A stretch of DNA of 49,373 nt, from positions 1 to 49,373 of the forward strand of contig JAFDWM010000008.1 of the NCBI GenBank assembly GCA_018268455.1, given 5' to 3'. The translations under genes were made by a program, and so were the position numbers. Below the pieces are notes generated by a model. That model was not told the origin of the DNA and ran no database searches. It saw only the letters and a list, made by a program, of their open reading frames with translations. This DNA is from Actinomycetota bacterium (GTDB taxonomy: Bacteria; Actinomycetota; Actinomycetes; Actinomycetales; Microbacteriaceae). Shown here one piece after another: positions 22,971-32,066 of the stretch (within the stretch, counting starts at the first letter, position 1; each line of letters begins with the position of its first letter).

Positions 22971-25706
22971 ATGGGCCACTACGACCTCAATCGCATGGGC
23001 TGGCAGCAGTTCGAGCACATGCTTCAAGCTCTCGCGAAGGCCGAGCTGGGCAATGGTGTACGCCCGTTTGGGTCCGGTAAGGATGGTCAACGCGACGCAA
23101 CCTTTGAAGGTCGGGTCACTTTCCCTGTGGGCAGCGCGAGCTCTTGGAATGGATACGGCGTCATCCAGGTGAAGCACCACGAGAAGCCAACCACAGCTAC
23201 CGCCGACTGGAAGTGGTTCATCGAGGAGGTGCGCGGCGAGATCCGCGGCTGGCTCGGCAAGAAGCGTCTCGGCAAGAAGACACCGAAGTACCTCCTCTTC
23301 GCCACGAACGTGGCGCTCTCCGGCACGGAGGGCAGCGGAGGGAAGGACCAGTTTGAGCTTCTGATGAGCAACTCGGCCGCCGAGCTGGGTTTGGACGGCT
23401 GGTTCGTCTGGGATTACGCGGAGATCCGCACGATGCTCGACAAGCACACCTCGATACGACAGCGGTACCTCGAACTGATCGTGACCGGCGACTTCCTCGT
23501 GCAACTCGAGTCTCTGCTGCCCAAGAGGACCGCACTTGAAGCCGACAGGCTGGCGGGTCACGCTGTCGCGGAACTCATCACCCGACAATGGGTTCGCACC
23601 GGCGACGCCGGCTACAGCGACACCTCAAAGGTCCGACTGGCGGACATTGCAATCGATCTCCCGTGCGTATGGCGCGCGGGGCCCGCCAACGAGGCCGAAG
23701 GCCGACGCATGGCTGCACGCGTAACGCTCGCGATCGGCAATCGCGCATTGTCCAGCTCTGGGGGCTCCGGCCCGCAAGGTGTGGTCCTGATCGGAGGACC
23801 GGGCCAAGGAAAGAGCACCATCGCGCAGGTGATTGCACATGCTTACCGGGTAGCGTTCCTCCGCGACACCGACATAACCCGATACGGCGCCAACGCGAAG
23901 CACGCTTTCGACGGCTTGCGCGACCGTCTCACCACCGCCGGGATCCCAGCCCCGAAGCGCCGACGCTGGCCCATCGTCGTCGAGCTGGCCAAGGCAGGAA
24001 CGTCGGTCGCTCGAGACGAAGGCGCCTTCTCGCTCCTCAAGTACATCGCTGACTCAATCCTCGTGGAGGGAAACCCGACCGACCCGAGCGCCCTGCTGGA
24101 ATGGATGAGCAGCTGGCCGGCCTGCCTCATCCTTGACGGCCTCGACGAGGTTCCAGATGCGAAAGTGCGCAGCAGGCTGATCGATGCCATCAGCAGCTTC
24201 GTGAGCGAACTCAGCGCTCAACGCGCCGACGTTCTTGTCGTCGCCACCACTCGCCCGCAGGGGTACCGCGGAGAGTTCGGCGACGCTCTACCGTGTGAAC
24301 AGTTGGAGTTGCTCGAGTTCACGGAAGGCGAAGCGCTGAGCTACTCCGAAGCGCTCACAGCCGTCCGAACGTCGGAAGACCCAGACCTCGCCGCGCAGGT
24401 CACCGAGCGGCTCATCACCGCTGTTCACGAACGAGTCACGCAGAGACTGATGACGACACCCCTGCAGGTGACGATCATGACCGCCCTTGCAGAGGAGGCC
24501 GTTGACCTTCCCAGCGACCGGTTCGAGCTCTTCGATCGCTACTACAAGGTGGTGTACGAGCGGGAGCTCGCCAAGAGCGAGGCGTTCGCCGAACTCAAGA
24601 CACTCCGCCAACACATCGATCACCTGCACGAACAAGCCGGCATCAAACTGCAGGCACGCACCGAACAACCTGGCAAATCCGACGCCGTACTGACGAAGAC
24701 GGAAATCGGTCGAATCCTCCGCAGGCGTCTCACCATGGCCGGATTCGATGAGACTGAGTCGGAGACGATTGCGGACAAACTCCTTCGGCTCTCCACCGAA
24801 CGGGTCGTCATGCTCGTCTCACGCAGGCCGGCCAAGTATGAGTTCGAGGTCAGATCCCTGCAGGAGTACATGGCAGCGCGAGCCCTCACGGACGGCGACG
24901 ACGCAACCGTGCTCGGCGGACTGAAGACGCTCATTCCGTCTAGCCACTGGCGAAACACCTGGCTCCTCGCCGCGGGAAGACTTCTCAAGCGGCGCGAGCA
25001 CCTCACAGACGAAGTCATACAGATCGTGACCGAGTACGACACCACCACAGCAGAAACTCCATTGACCGCCCTCGGTGCCGGACTCGCTGGTGAGCTCTAT
25101 CTCGACAATCTCGGCGCTGAGTTCCCCGCCGTGAGACGCGCGCTGCTGACGAGCGCGATGGCGCAGTTCGCGGAAACTGCTCCAGAGTTGCCCCGATCAC
25201 TCGCCGACCTTATGGATCTAGCGCTATCGCAGGCCGAGCGCGAAAGCGCAATCGCGCTGGAGTCGCTGCACGAACTCAGCAGAAAGAACCTCTCCAACCT
25301 CGCGACCAAGTACCTCAGCGAGCACAGCAGCGGCATGTCGCCGGCAGCCAAACAAGCACGAACCACGCTCACCGAAGGACGCAAGTACATCAAGCCCGGC
25401 GGCCAGACGACGCGAGCACGAGCGCAGATCCTCGCACGACACCTCGCACGAGTCGCTGCCACGGTGCCCGAGGCACTCGTGCTGGTCGAGCGGCTGAATG
25501 AGGAAGCCGCATCGACCAGCAGTAGCAGTGGCGCAACGGCGTCGGTGGCGCTCCTCCAGGCGATGGACCAACCCGCGGCACGAGCAGGACTCGCTTCCAC
25601 GATCAGCTCGATGGCCCATAGTCAGCCCGACGCGGCACACTATGGGACTGTTCTGCTTCGCCAACACGCGTCTAGATCGCTTCGAGGGCAAGGGTATGCC
25701 GGGTAA
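22971..25706 (+). CDS. REase-NACHT protein, bacterial NLR-type antiphage candidate
   Basis: The start is the ATG at 22971 (MGHYDLNRMGWQQFE) after GGGAG. In the 911-residue product, residues 1-160 look like a PD-(D/E)xK restriction-type domain: GSGKDGQRDATFEG followed by GYGVIQVKHHEK, giving D...QxK. A NACHT NTPase follows, with Walker A GGPGQGKST at 275-283 and Walker B LILDGLDEV (Asp389-Glu393), then TTRPQGYRGEF (sensor). The rest is helical and would be the sensor domain. Such REase-NACHT (bNACHT/Avs-like) proteins recognise phage components and degrade DNA. The C-terminus (HASRSLRGQGYAG) looks unnatural and stops 150 bases before a recombinase module, so part of the sensor may be missing. 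Confidence 0.8.
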   Translation: MGHYDLNRMGWQQFEHMLQALAKAELGNGVRPFGSGKDGQRDATFEGRVTFPVGSASSWNGYGVIQVKHHEKPTTATADWKWFIEEVRGEIRGWLGKKRLGKKTPKYLLFATNVALSGTEGSGGKDQFELLMSNSAAELGLDGWFVWDYAEIRTMLDKHTSIRQRYLELIVTGDFLVQLESLLPKRTALEADRLAGHAVAELITRQWVRTGDAGYSDTSKVRLADIAIDLPCVWRAGPANEAEGRRMAARVTLAIGNRALSSSGGSGPQGVVLIGGPGQGKSTIAQVIAHAYRVAFLRDTDITRYGANAKHAFDGLRDRLTTAGIPAPKRRRWPIVVELAKAGTSVARDEGAFSLLKYIADSILVEGNPTDPSALLEWMSSWPACLILDGLDEVPDAKVRSRLIDAISSFVSELSAQRADVLVVATTRPQGYRGEFGDALPCEQLELLEFTEGEALSYSEALTAVRTSEDPDLAAQVTERLITAVHERVTQRLMTTPLQVTIMTALAEEAVDLPSDRFELFDRYYKVVYERELAKSEAFAELKTLRQHIDHLHEQAGIKLQARTEQPGKSDAVLTKTEIGRILRRRLTMAGFDETESETIADKLLRLSTERVVMLVSRRPAKYEFEVRSLQEYMAARALTDGDDATVLGGLKTLIPSSHWRNTWLLAAGRLLKRREHLTDEVIQIVTEYDTTTAETPLTALGAGLAGELYLDNLGAEFPAVRRALLTSAMAQFAETAPELPRSLADLMDLALSQAERESAIALESLHELSRKNLSNLATKYLSEHSSGMSPAAKQARTTLTEGRKYIKPGGQTTRARAQILARHLARVAATVPEALVLVERLNEEAASTSSSSGATASVALLQAMDQPAARAGLASTISSMAHSQPDAAHYGTVLLRQHASRSLRGQGYAG

Positions 25707-25855
25707 GTCGGGTGTTGCGCTCACCGGCCAAGCCGCCCGAATGCGTGCGAGCCCTTGACCTTGTCCGGGCGGGTGTCTTCTCGTCGGTGCCATCGTCGGC
25801 GGGCGACTCGGATCGATTGTTGGTGCAACGCGTCCGGGAACTGCTCACCGCTTTG

Positions 25856-27820
25856 TCACGGTCGCGCAGGTTGTCGCATCGCGGGGTACTTTGCGTATGG
25901 TGCTGCGGCTGCGATTTGCCATCGTCGGGCGACGCTTGGCGCCACGCCTGTGAGGTCACAGAGAGGACCGATCGGCATGGTGCTGGCGAGGTTGAGCATT
26001 GCGGAGCCTCGGAGCGCGACAATGCTGCAGCCGAGCGCTTCGAGGCTGGTCACGGGACGGTCGTAGTCGACATGCGCACCCGCCCTGAGCTTGGAGGGAA
26101 AGAGCCAATCGGAATCGGTATCCCATCGTCGGGGCGCGTCGATCTGGCTTCGAATGAGCTCTGGGAGTGGCGGTGGCAGGGTGATTGGAGTCTGTCCAAG
26201 CCGAAGTTGAAGGGTGTTGCCATCATCGATGATGTCCGCGCGCGTGAGGCGCAATACGTGGGAAGCGGGTCGACCGTAGAGGCCGCTGATGAGACCTGTG
26301 ATCCGCGTGATCAGCGGCAGCGACTCGTCGGTGCTCAGTCTCTGGAGCCACTTCTTGTGTTCGTCTGGTGGGTAGCTGGTCGCTTTGAGACCGCTGGGAT
26401 GCTTGATGGGTCGGAGCCGTCTTGCGCGGCCCGTCCGCGCGGCCCAGCGGAGAAAGTTTCGCAGGGAGGAGGCTTCCTTTGGGTTGTCGTCGAGGTACTG
26501 CTCGACGACGCTCTGCGGCGCTGTCCCGAGATCGATGCCGTTCTGGTCGAGGTGGTTGAGGAATCTCTCTGCTGTGCGGCAGATCAGTCGCGCCCGCATG
26601 TAGGACCCGTCCGTGATCCCCTTTTGCCTGATGAGCTGGCGGGTGCGTGCGGTGACTTCCCATCGGCAGAACGGTGTGAGGTGTCGCGCGACGGAGTCGG
26701 GCCGGTCGCTGAGGAAGGCGTCGAGCCATCGCTCGAACCGGACTCCACCTTCATCGCGCGGCTTGAGGATGCCGACGTCTGTAAGCGAGTGCCGGAGTAG
26801 GTTGGCAGGCTGGAAGGCTGGATGATCATCGAGTGCAGTGTGGCTGATCGGGATCTCCTCACGCAGCATCTGCCGGAGCAGGGCTGCGGTGCGGCTTCGC
26901 TTGGTCCACTTCGCCATCGATTGGGGTTCAGGGTGATCGAGTAGCCGCACTTGCAGGGGTGCGAGGAGCGAGCGCGTTCGCGCGGTTCCTTCGGCAAAGA
27001 GGTCATTGACGCAGTCGGTTGCGTGGCAGCGATGGCAGATGCGGCCGTACCGTGGCTCTTCGTTGCCACAACGTGGGCATGCGTATCGGGGTGGGGTTCC
27101 GGCGCATGTGCTGCAAACCAGGTTGCCGGCTTCGTCCACCGCGACGAGCAGAGCACTCGTGTAGCAGGTGGGGCACTTCTTCTTCGTGGACTTGGCGTGC
27201 CGGTAGCACGACTCGCAGGTGTCTCCTCCGAGGAAGGAGACGGCGATGGTCGTGGTCTTGTGGCAGTGGACACATCGCCCGATGCGTCCATCCGCGCAGT
27301 TCTCGCAGACGCTATGGCCGTCGACTCGCTTGTGCGCTGGCTGCATCCGATCGCAGATCGTGCAGAGCCGGTAGTTGGCGGGATCCTTCCTCCAGCACGT
27401 CCCGCACACGGCCGAGCCGTCTTCGAGTCTGCGTCGAATGATCTTAGGGAGGTGGCATCGGCCGCAGATCTTCGGTGTCGCCTTGGTATAGCACCCGTGA
27501 CAACATCGTGAGCCGTCGGGGTGATTGGCTCCGAGCAGCAGATCTCGATCACAGTGTGTGCAGGCCGGCACGACAACATCGTGCCCTTGTGCGCGGGCGA
27601 GTCGGAGAAGCCGCTGCGCGGAACGACTCATCTGCTGATCGCCGTTGTGCGCGTAGTTGGGCGAGGTTTGCAGGTATTGGATGAGCCAGGCCCGGGCGGT
27701 CGGCGCTTCTACGACTAAACCGAGCATCTCGGCGACACCCGCCTTGCCGATCGTCTTCCACGGTTCCCCGTCGCTGACTAACAGGGCAGCGATGTCGGCA
27801 AGGGAGGTGGTGCTGCTCAT
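25856..27820 (-). CDS. Zinc-ribbon recombinase-like protein (TnpB-type)
   Basis: The ATG at 27820 overlaps the XRE stop by 4 bases. The 654-residue product has, at about 85-270, some seven CxxC pairs (CTHCDRD, CGRCHLPK, CGTCWRK, CENCADG, CPTCYTS, CPRCGNEE, CHRCHATD), a long array of zinc ribbons. The C-terminal 300 residues resemble a phage-integrase fold: RARLICRTAERFLNHLDQNG (core-binding), GLYGRPASHVLRLTRADI (first Arg) and ALRGSAMLNLASTM (second Arg region, with the usual His of HxxR replaced). A Tyr in PYAKYPAM may be the nucleophile. It resembles TnpB of Tn554-type elements. Loss of the His suggests an accessory or altered recombinase. Confidence 0.65.
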   Translation of the reverse strand: MSSTTSLADIAALLVSDGEPWKTIGKAGVAEMLGLVVEAPTARAWLIQYLQTSPNYAHNGDQQMSRSAQRLLRLARAQGHDVVVPACTHCDRDLLLGANHPDGSRCCHGCYTKATPKICGRCHLPKIIRRRLEDGSAVCGTCWRKDPANYRLCTICDRMQPAHKRVDGHSVCENCADGRIGRCVHCHKTTTIAVSFLGGDTCESCYRHAKSTKKKCPTCYTSALLVAVDEAGNLVCSTCAGTPPRYACPRCGNEEPRYGRICHRCHATDCVNDLFAEGTARTRSLLAPLQVRLLDHPEPQSMAKWTKRSRTAALLRQMLREEIPISHTALDDHPAFQPANLLRHSLTDVGILKPRDEGGVRFERWLDAFLSDRPDSVARHLTPFCRWEVTARTRQLIRQKGITDGSYMRARLICRTAERFLNHLDQNGIDLGTAPQSVVEQYLDDNPKEASSLRNFLRWAARTGRARRLRPIKHPSGLKATSYPPDEHKKWLQRLSTDESLPLITRITGLISGLYGRPASHVLRLTRADIIDDGNTLQLRLGQTPITLPPPLPELIRSQIDAPRRWDTDSDWLFPSKLRAGAHVDYDRPVTSLEALGCSIVALRGSAMLNLASTMPIGPLCDLTGVAPSVARRWQIAAAAPYAKYPAMRQPARP

Positions 27821-28143
27821 TGCTGGTTTGGGCGCACGATGCGGGCGGGGACGGGCCCTATTGCACCGTCAGTCACCGGTCGCCCCGTAGTTGCCTCCTT
27901 CGCAGCGGTGGCGGTCGCGGCGCTGAACGAGATGAGATCGTTGGGGGTGCAGTCGAGGATGTCGCAGAGCGCGTCGAGGACCTCAAGATTCAGGCGCTGG
28001 GGAGTGCTGGTGACCAGCCGATACACCTGTTCTCGGGATAGCTTCACGCCGCGGGAGGTGAGCAGCGGGACGAGCTCGGTGGTCTTGTAGATGTCGTGGA
28101 GCGCGAGGAGCCTTCTCAGGTTCCACTCGACTTTGCGGGTCAT
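27817..28143 (-). CDS. Small XRE-type DNA-binding protein of the module
   Basis: The 108-residue product starts at ATG 28143, overlapping the recombinase stop by 4 bases. It has a Cro/XRE-like helix-turn-helix (LLTSRGVKLSREQVYRLVTS) and the XRE-type continuation LNLEVLDALCDILDCTPNDLI. The tail is unstructured. Sitting between the two recombinases, it could control their expression or help shape the synaptic complex. It takes the place of a small third gene, though Tn554 itself has its small tnpC last. Confidence 0.75.
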   Translation of the reverse strand: MTRKVEWNLRRLLALHDIYKTTELVPLLTSRGVKLSREQVYRLVTSTPQRLNLEVLDALCDILDCTPNDLISFSAATATAAKEATTGRPVTDGAIGPVPARIVRPNQQ

Positions 28144-29234
28144 GCCGATTCCTCCTTCTGTCCGTGCACCCTGCTGAGCGCCTCCTGCAACATGCGGTTC
28201 TTGAAGTCGTCGCTGACCGACGTGTAGATGGCCGTCGTCGAAGATGCATTGTGTCCAACCTGCTCTTGGACGAATCGCTCCGCGTATCCGAACTCGATGA
28301 GGTGAGTGACGTAGGAGTGACGGAGACTGTGAAGAGTGAGGGTCTTGTCGAGCCCGAGATCGTCGCGGATGAGGGCGAAGCGTTGATTCGCATGCCGATA
28401 CGCGACTCGGCTTCCTCGCTCGGTGAGCCAGAGCGCTCGTGTATCGACCGCCTTCATTCGAGGACGAAGCTGCTCCACCCACACTTTGAGTCCATCGATC
28501 GCCCACTCGAACTCCGGCACGGCGAGTATGGTTCGTCGTCGAGGTGGGGAGCCTGGAAGCGCCTTCCCGAACCGCACGTGGATCTTGCCATAGCTTCCCC
28601 AGTGCGGAACTTCGGGGTTGGGGCGTAGGTCGTGCAGATCCAGCATCACCGCCTCCCGTCGACGTAGGCCGAACGCGTAGATGGTCTTGAAGAACTGCGA
28701 GTCGCGTAGCGCGGGTAGAGCACCCTTCCGTCCGGATCTGAGCAGGCTGACGGCGATCTCGTCAGCGCGGGCGAAGAAGGCTTCGAGTTCGTCGTAATCG
28801 AGTGGGCGACGGCCGGGCTTCGCCTCGAACTCGGACAGATGCGCGTATGTGTTCCAGTCGTGGCAGATCTGGCCAGGAGCCGTGCCGAACCGTTCGATGC
28901 ACAGGTCATGCCAGTCATAGGCGGGGTTCGAGAGATACCCGCAGAACCAGCGCAACCCGAGGTGATACCCACGGATCGTTGAGTGGGCGAGCTGGGTTCC
29001 ACCCGAGAGAAGTGACGATGTGTAGTCCTCGACATCTCTCTCCGTCCACTCCCACGGGTACTCGCCTGTGAATTGCTGAAATCTGCCCGCGATCGAGACC
29101 CGCGACTGGATGGTCGACGGCGCCAATCCTCGTGACCGCATCGACAGTGCGAACCCCTCGAGCATCTGGTCGAACATCATCTTCGCCGGGTCCAGCGGGA
29201 TCACCGGTGCAACACCGCGGAGTGTGCGCCTCAT
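28140..29234 (-). CDS. Tyrosine recombinase (XerC/TnpA-type)
   Basis: The start is taken as the ATG at 29234, which follows GAGGTGAA; an in-frame ATG at 29249 lacks a ribosome site. The 364-residue product has a SAM-like core-binding domain (GFALSMRSRGLAPSTIQSRV) and a phage-integrase catalytic domain: AFGLRRREAVMLDL with the first Arg, TLHSLRHSYVTHL (HxxR), QVGHNASSTTAIYTSVS with His and the nucleophile Tyr337. All catalytic residues are present, so it should be active. It is the first gene of the three-gene module. Confidence 0.9.
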   Translation of the reverse strand: MRRTLRGVAPVIPLDPAKMMFDQMLEGFALSMRSRGLAPSTIQSRVSIAGRFQQFTGEYPWEWTERDVEDYTSSLLSGGTQLAHSTIRGYHLGLRWFCGYLSNPAYDWHDLCIERFGTAPGQICHDWNTYAHLSEFEAKPGRRPLDYDELEAFFARADEIAVSLLRSGRKGALPALRDSQFFKTIYAFGLRRREAVMLDLHDLRPNPEVPHWGSYGKIHVRFGKALPGSPPRRRTILAVPEFEWAIDGLKVWVEQLRPRMKAVDTRALWLTERGSRVAYRHANQRFALIRDDLGLDKTLTLHSLRHSYVTHLIEFGYAERFVQEQVGHNASSTTAIYTSVSDDFKNRMLQEALSRVHGQKEESA

Positions 29235-29363
29235 TTCACCTCGATGCATCTATCCCAACAAAGATGGCTATGAGCCTAACACAAGGGCGTTTAATGCATC
29301 GTTCTCTAGTCGCGATCGGCGACGGTCACGAGATGTTCGACGACGATGCGGAACGCGACCAAA

Positions 29364-30347
29364 TCAGCTGCTGATCAGCCAAGAGCCCCCCGCCCAGAAG
29401 TCGAAGGTTAAGGTGACGCAGGCCCATCGAAACCCGGAAGCTTGCCCCAACAACGGCACACGCGACAGGATCACAGTCGTCAGCAGTGCATGGTGATCCC
29501 TCACCGCCCGCAATCTCCGCAGAGTCATCTGATGCAACAGTGCGCACTTGTAGCGGAAGTTGCCGGGGTGGCGGATCTTCTGCACTCCCACGTCGACGAG
29601 CGCCGTATGCAGCCACGCGCGAGGATCCTGCCCGGCACGACGCGGCCGGGCGCCGAGCTTCACCAGGTGCCGCTCGGCAGCGTCGCATCCCTGCTCCCCA
29701 GTGCGAAGCTTCGAGAGGGTCCGCTCGGAGAGCACGAGGCCGGCGGTGGGGACGTAGTTCAGGGTCCGCGGGGTGGATCGCCCCAGGGCGATCGCACCCG
29801 TGGCCTGGTAAATCGTGCCCACATGACCCCGGGAGACGGTCTCGACACGGGTGGAGATCTGGCCGTGCTCGTCGACGTCGGTGATGGTTCGCTGCCGTGG
29901 CATCGGGTCGGCGAAAGAGACGATCCCGAGGATGCCGGCAGCCGCTGCGCGCTTCCAGACCTGGGCGAGGAACCAGGACTCGGCGTTGGCGGGTGCGGCA
30001 TCCGTGAGCACGAAGCGGCCGAGCTCGAGGGATTGCGTGAAGGGGGCGAGTTCAGGGAAGACGTTGCTGACGACGGCTGCCCTCATGGGGACGGACAGGA
30101 CCGCGACGCCAACCAGGCCCGCGGGATCCTCGCTGGCCTCGGAGAACAGCCCCCACGCCATCCGGCCAGCCGGGTACGAGGCTGCGTAGTGGTGCCGGCA
30201 GACGAACGATCGCGCGACGGACTCCGGGATCTCGGCGACGGAGAACTGACGCGCGTCGAAGCCTCCCTCGGACAGATGACGCCACGAGTGTCGTCCCAGC
30301 GTCCACCGCTGGCAGGAGGACGATTCGGGGGTAGGCGTGCGGGTCAT
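29364..30347 (-). CDS. Mom-family DNA adenine modification protein, altered 3' end
   Basis: The ATG at 30347 overlaps the upstream gene by 4 bases. The 327-residue product has the Mom family hallmarks: VARSFVCRHHYAASYPAGRM, LVGVAVLSVP, LGRFVLTDAAPANAESWFLA, GIVSFADPMPR and GHVGTIYQATGAIALGRSTP. Mom proteins have a GNAT-like fold and convert adenine in DNA to a carbamoylmethyl-type base that blocks restriction. The last 45 residues (after DHHALLTTVIL, ending WAGGSWLISS) do not look like the family and lie next to the recombinase module, so the original end was probably replaced at the junction. It is the last gene of an operon from the promoter at 32067-32116. Confidence 0.8.
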   Translation of the reverse strand: MTRTPTPESSSCQRWTLGRHSWRHLSEGGFDARQFSVAEIPESVARSFVCRHHYAASYPAGRMAWGLFSEASEDPAGLVGVAVLSVPMRAAVVSNVFPELAPFTQSLELGRFVLTDAAPANAESWFLAQVWKRAAAAGILGIVSFADPMPRQRTITDVDEHGQISTRVETVSRGHVGTIYQATGAIALGRSTPRTLNYVPTAGLVLSERTLSKLRTGEQGCDAAERHLVKLGARPRRAGQDPRAWLHTALVDVGVQKIRHPGNFRYKCALLHQMTLRRLRAVRDHHALLTTVILSRVPLLGQASGFRWACVTLTFDFWAGGSWLISS

Positions 30348-30619
30348 CGGGCGGATCCTTCCGGGTGGGTGTCGTGCGGGACGCTGATCGTGGAGGAGGA
30401 CGTGCGCGGCGCGGCGAGGGCGATCGCGTACAGCTGTTGGAGTCGCCGGCGAAGGTGCGGATTCGCTGCAGCTGACCGGCGGAGCTCCGCTGCAGAGATC
30501 TCGCCCCCGAGGGTGCGGAGATCCAGGGTGGCGATCGCCCAGGCGCAGAGCGCGACGTCGTCGACGTCGAGCTCTACCTCGACGGTCGTCGTCTGCTGCC
30601 AGCTGAGCGCGGTCTTCAC
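30344..30619 (-). CDS. Small uncharacterised protein of the Mom operon
   Basis: The start is GTG 30619 after GAGGG. The 91-residue product has a strand (TTTVEVELDVDDVALCAWAI) and two helices (AAELRRSAAANPHLRRRLQQ), ending in a polar tail. It lies 7 bases after the DUF3560 gene and overlaps mom by 4 bases. No family was recognised. Confidence 0.65.
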   Translation of the reverse strand: MKTALSWQQTTTVEVELDVDDVALCAWAIATLDLRTLGGEISAAELRRSAAANPHLRRRLQQLYAIALAAPRTSSSTISVPHDTHPEGSAR

Positions 30620-30626
30620 TGTGCCC

Positions 30627-31301
30627 TCAACGGTTCTGCGGCCGGTGCCCGCTCAGCTGGTGGTACGGGACGGTTTCGGGCCAATTGCCACCGGAGTCGC
30701 TGCGGAGTGAAACGGTGGTCCGGTTCGCGCGGACGACCGTGTGCCAGCGGCCGCGATGCTCCACGAGATCTCCGGGGGCGACAGCTCTCCGATCGACTCG
30801 GGTGGCGCCGGCGCCGTTGAGGTGCGCCTGCTCCACGGCCTGCCAGAAGCGCAGCCGTCCCGTCAGCTGCTCGCGCTCGTCGAGAAGCTCCTCCCGCTCG
30901 GCGCCACGAGCGGGAGGGAACGTGACTCCAAGGTGGTTGCGGTAGCCGGCGAGATCTCGCGCCGTCGCGCGGAGTCGCCGCTGCAGCCGTTCGATCCTCC
31001 GGGCGGCGTCCTGCGGACTGGTCCTCACCTCGTGCCAGGTGGTGAGATCTTCGACGGGCTGGGGCAGTACCTCGAGCTCGACGAGGACGACGTGCCCAGC
31101 TCGGGTGAGCTCCTCCTCGGTGCGTGCGATGAGGTCTCGCCGCGGCGCACGGTCCTGCGAGGAGGGGACATACCATTTGGCGCGTCGTCGCGAGTACCGC
31201 CACCCGCACGCCCGGAGGGCCTCGGCTTCGGCCCCGTCGACGCGGACGCCGGCCAGCGTGGTGCCCTCGGCGCCGCGGTGGGTGATCCGCAACGAGCTCA
31301 T
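30627..31301 (-). CDS. DUF3560-type protein
   Basis: The start is the ATG at 31301 (MSSLRITHRGAEGTTLAGVR), overlapping the upstream gene by 4 bases; the frame is open further upstream. The 224-residue product has the DUF3560 N-terminal pattern: ITHRGAEGTTL, LRACGWRYSRRRAKWYVPSSQDRAPRRDLI, TEEELTRAGH. A long charged helical region (RRIERLQRRLRATARDLAGY) precedes a small beta domain (LVEHRGRWHTVVRANRTTVSL). DUF3560 genes are common on actinobacterial conjugative plasmids, but their biochemical role is unknown. Confidence 0.7.
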   Translation of the reverse strand: MSSLRITHRGAEGTTLAGVRVDGAEAEALRACGWRYSRRRAKWYVPSSQDRAPRRDLIARTEEELTRAGHVVLVELEVLPQPVEDLTTWHEVRTSPQDAARRIERLQRRLRATARDLAGYRNHLGVTFPPARGAEREELLDEREQLTGRLRFWQAVEQAHLNGAGATRVDRRAVAPGDLVEHRGRWHTVVRANRTTVSLRSDSGGNWPETVPYHQLSGHRPQNR

Positions 31302-31534
31302 GGCTCGTCCCGGAAGATCGCGATCGCGTTCCTGACGACCAGTCGGAGGAGGAACCAGAGCCCGATCAGCAGACCGAGCTCGAGCAGGGCATGCCAGACG
31401 CGGCCGCCGAGGATGAGCGCCGCGGCGACCGCGACTGCGGCGACGAGAACGAACACGGCGCCGGATGCCGCCCGGCTGGAGCGCTGTGAGATCTCCGCGG
31501 AGACATGGCGACGGGGATACGGAGCGATAGCCAT
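31298..31534 (-). CDS. Small membrane protein
   Basis: The start is the ATG at 31534 (MAIAPYPRRHVSAEI). The 78-residue product has a basic N-terminus, then two hydrophobic helices (AVFVLVAAVAVAAALILGG; LLELGLLIGLWFLLRLVV), so it is a two-pass inner-membrane protein. It overlaps the DUF3560 gene by 4 bases and follows the first operon gene by 2. Function is unknown. Confidence 0.65.
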   Translation of the reverse strand: MAIAPYPRRHVSAEISQRSSRAASGAVFVLVAAVAVAAALILGGRVWHALLELGLLIGLWFLLRLVVRNAIAIFRDEP

Positions 31535-31536
31535 GC

Positions 31537-32049
31537 TCAGCCCCCGATGCGTTGCGTCGGCTCCACCGCTGCACCGCGCCGCCACTGCGGTGTGAAGTCG
31601 CACAGGCCGGAGTACTCGACGACGCCCGGGTGGTCATCGCTGGCGACCAACGGCCAGGCGCGCAGCCGTGACTGGATTGCGGCCCCGAGCCTGTCGAGGA
31701 ACTTGCGGGCGAACGAGTCCGCCCAGTTCGGACTGCCGGCGCTGTTGTCGATGAGGAAGAGCCGGCATCGCTCCACTTGGAGGGCCTGCTCCTCGGTGAT
31801 GGTGAACGTCTCCCGCTGCTCGGGCTGCCAGATCAGATCGAAGACTGGCTGCCAGGTGTACAGCGGGGTGGGGTGATGGGTGCCGGCCGCTGCGTTCGCG
31901 GCCGCGTAGTTCTCCGAGCGCAGCTGACGGCCGATCCGATCTGCGGCCCTGACGATCTCCTCCGCGTCGCGGTCGACGGTGGAGTTGCCGATGACGGCGG
32001 CGCTCACGATGAGGTCGATGGTGTCTTTGGTGACGATCTGGACGCGCAC
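31537..32049 (-). CDS. First gene of the Mom operon, unknown
   Basis: The start is taken as GTG 32049, which follows GGGAGG; an upstream ATG would lie inside the promoter. The 170-residue product reads MRVQIVTKDTIDLIVSAAVI with an alpha/beta layout, then FDLIWQPEQRETFTITEEQA and WADSFARKFLDRLGAAIQSR. No motif was recognised. It begins an operon of five genes running through the membrane protein, DUF3560 and mom. Confidence 0.65.
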   Translation of the reverse strand: MRVQIVTKDTIDLIVSAAVIGNSTVDRDAEEIVRAADRIGRQLRSENYAAANAAAGTHHPTPLYTWQPVFDLIWQPEQRETFTITEEQALQVERCRLFLIDNSAGSPNWADSFARKFLDRLGAAIQSRLRAWPLVASDDHPGVVEYSGLCDFTPQWRRGAAVEPTQRIGG

Positions 32050-32066
32050 GAGAAACCTCCCTGCAT

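Larger units (their letters stand above)
25856..29249 (-). mobile_element. Three-gene tyrosine-recombinase module (Tn554-like)
   Basis: Three genes on the minus strand, each overlapping the next by 4 bases: a 364-residue tyrosine recombinase, a 108-residue XRE protein and a 654-residue zinc-ribbon protein with a recombinase-like end. The sizes of the first and last match TnpA (361) and TnpB (630) of Tn554. The limits given are those of the genes; the true ends lie within 25707-25855 and 29250-29500, and no repeats were resolved there. Confidence 0.6.
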
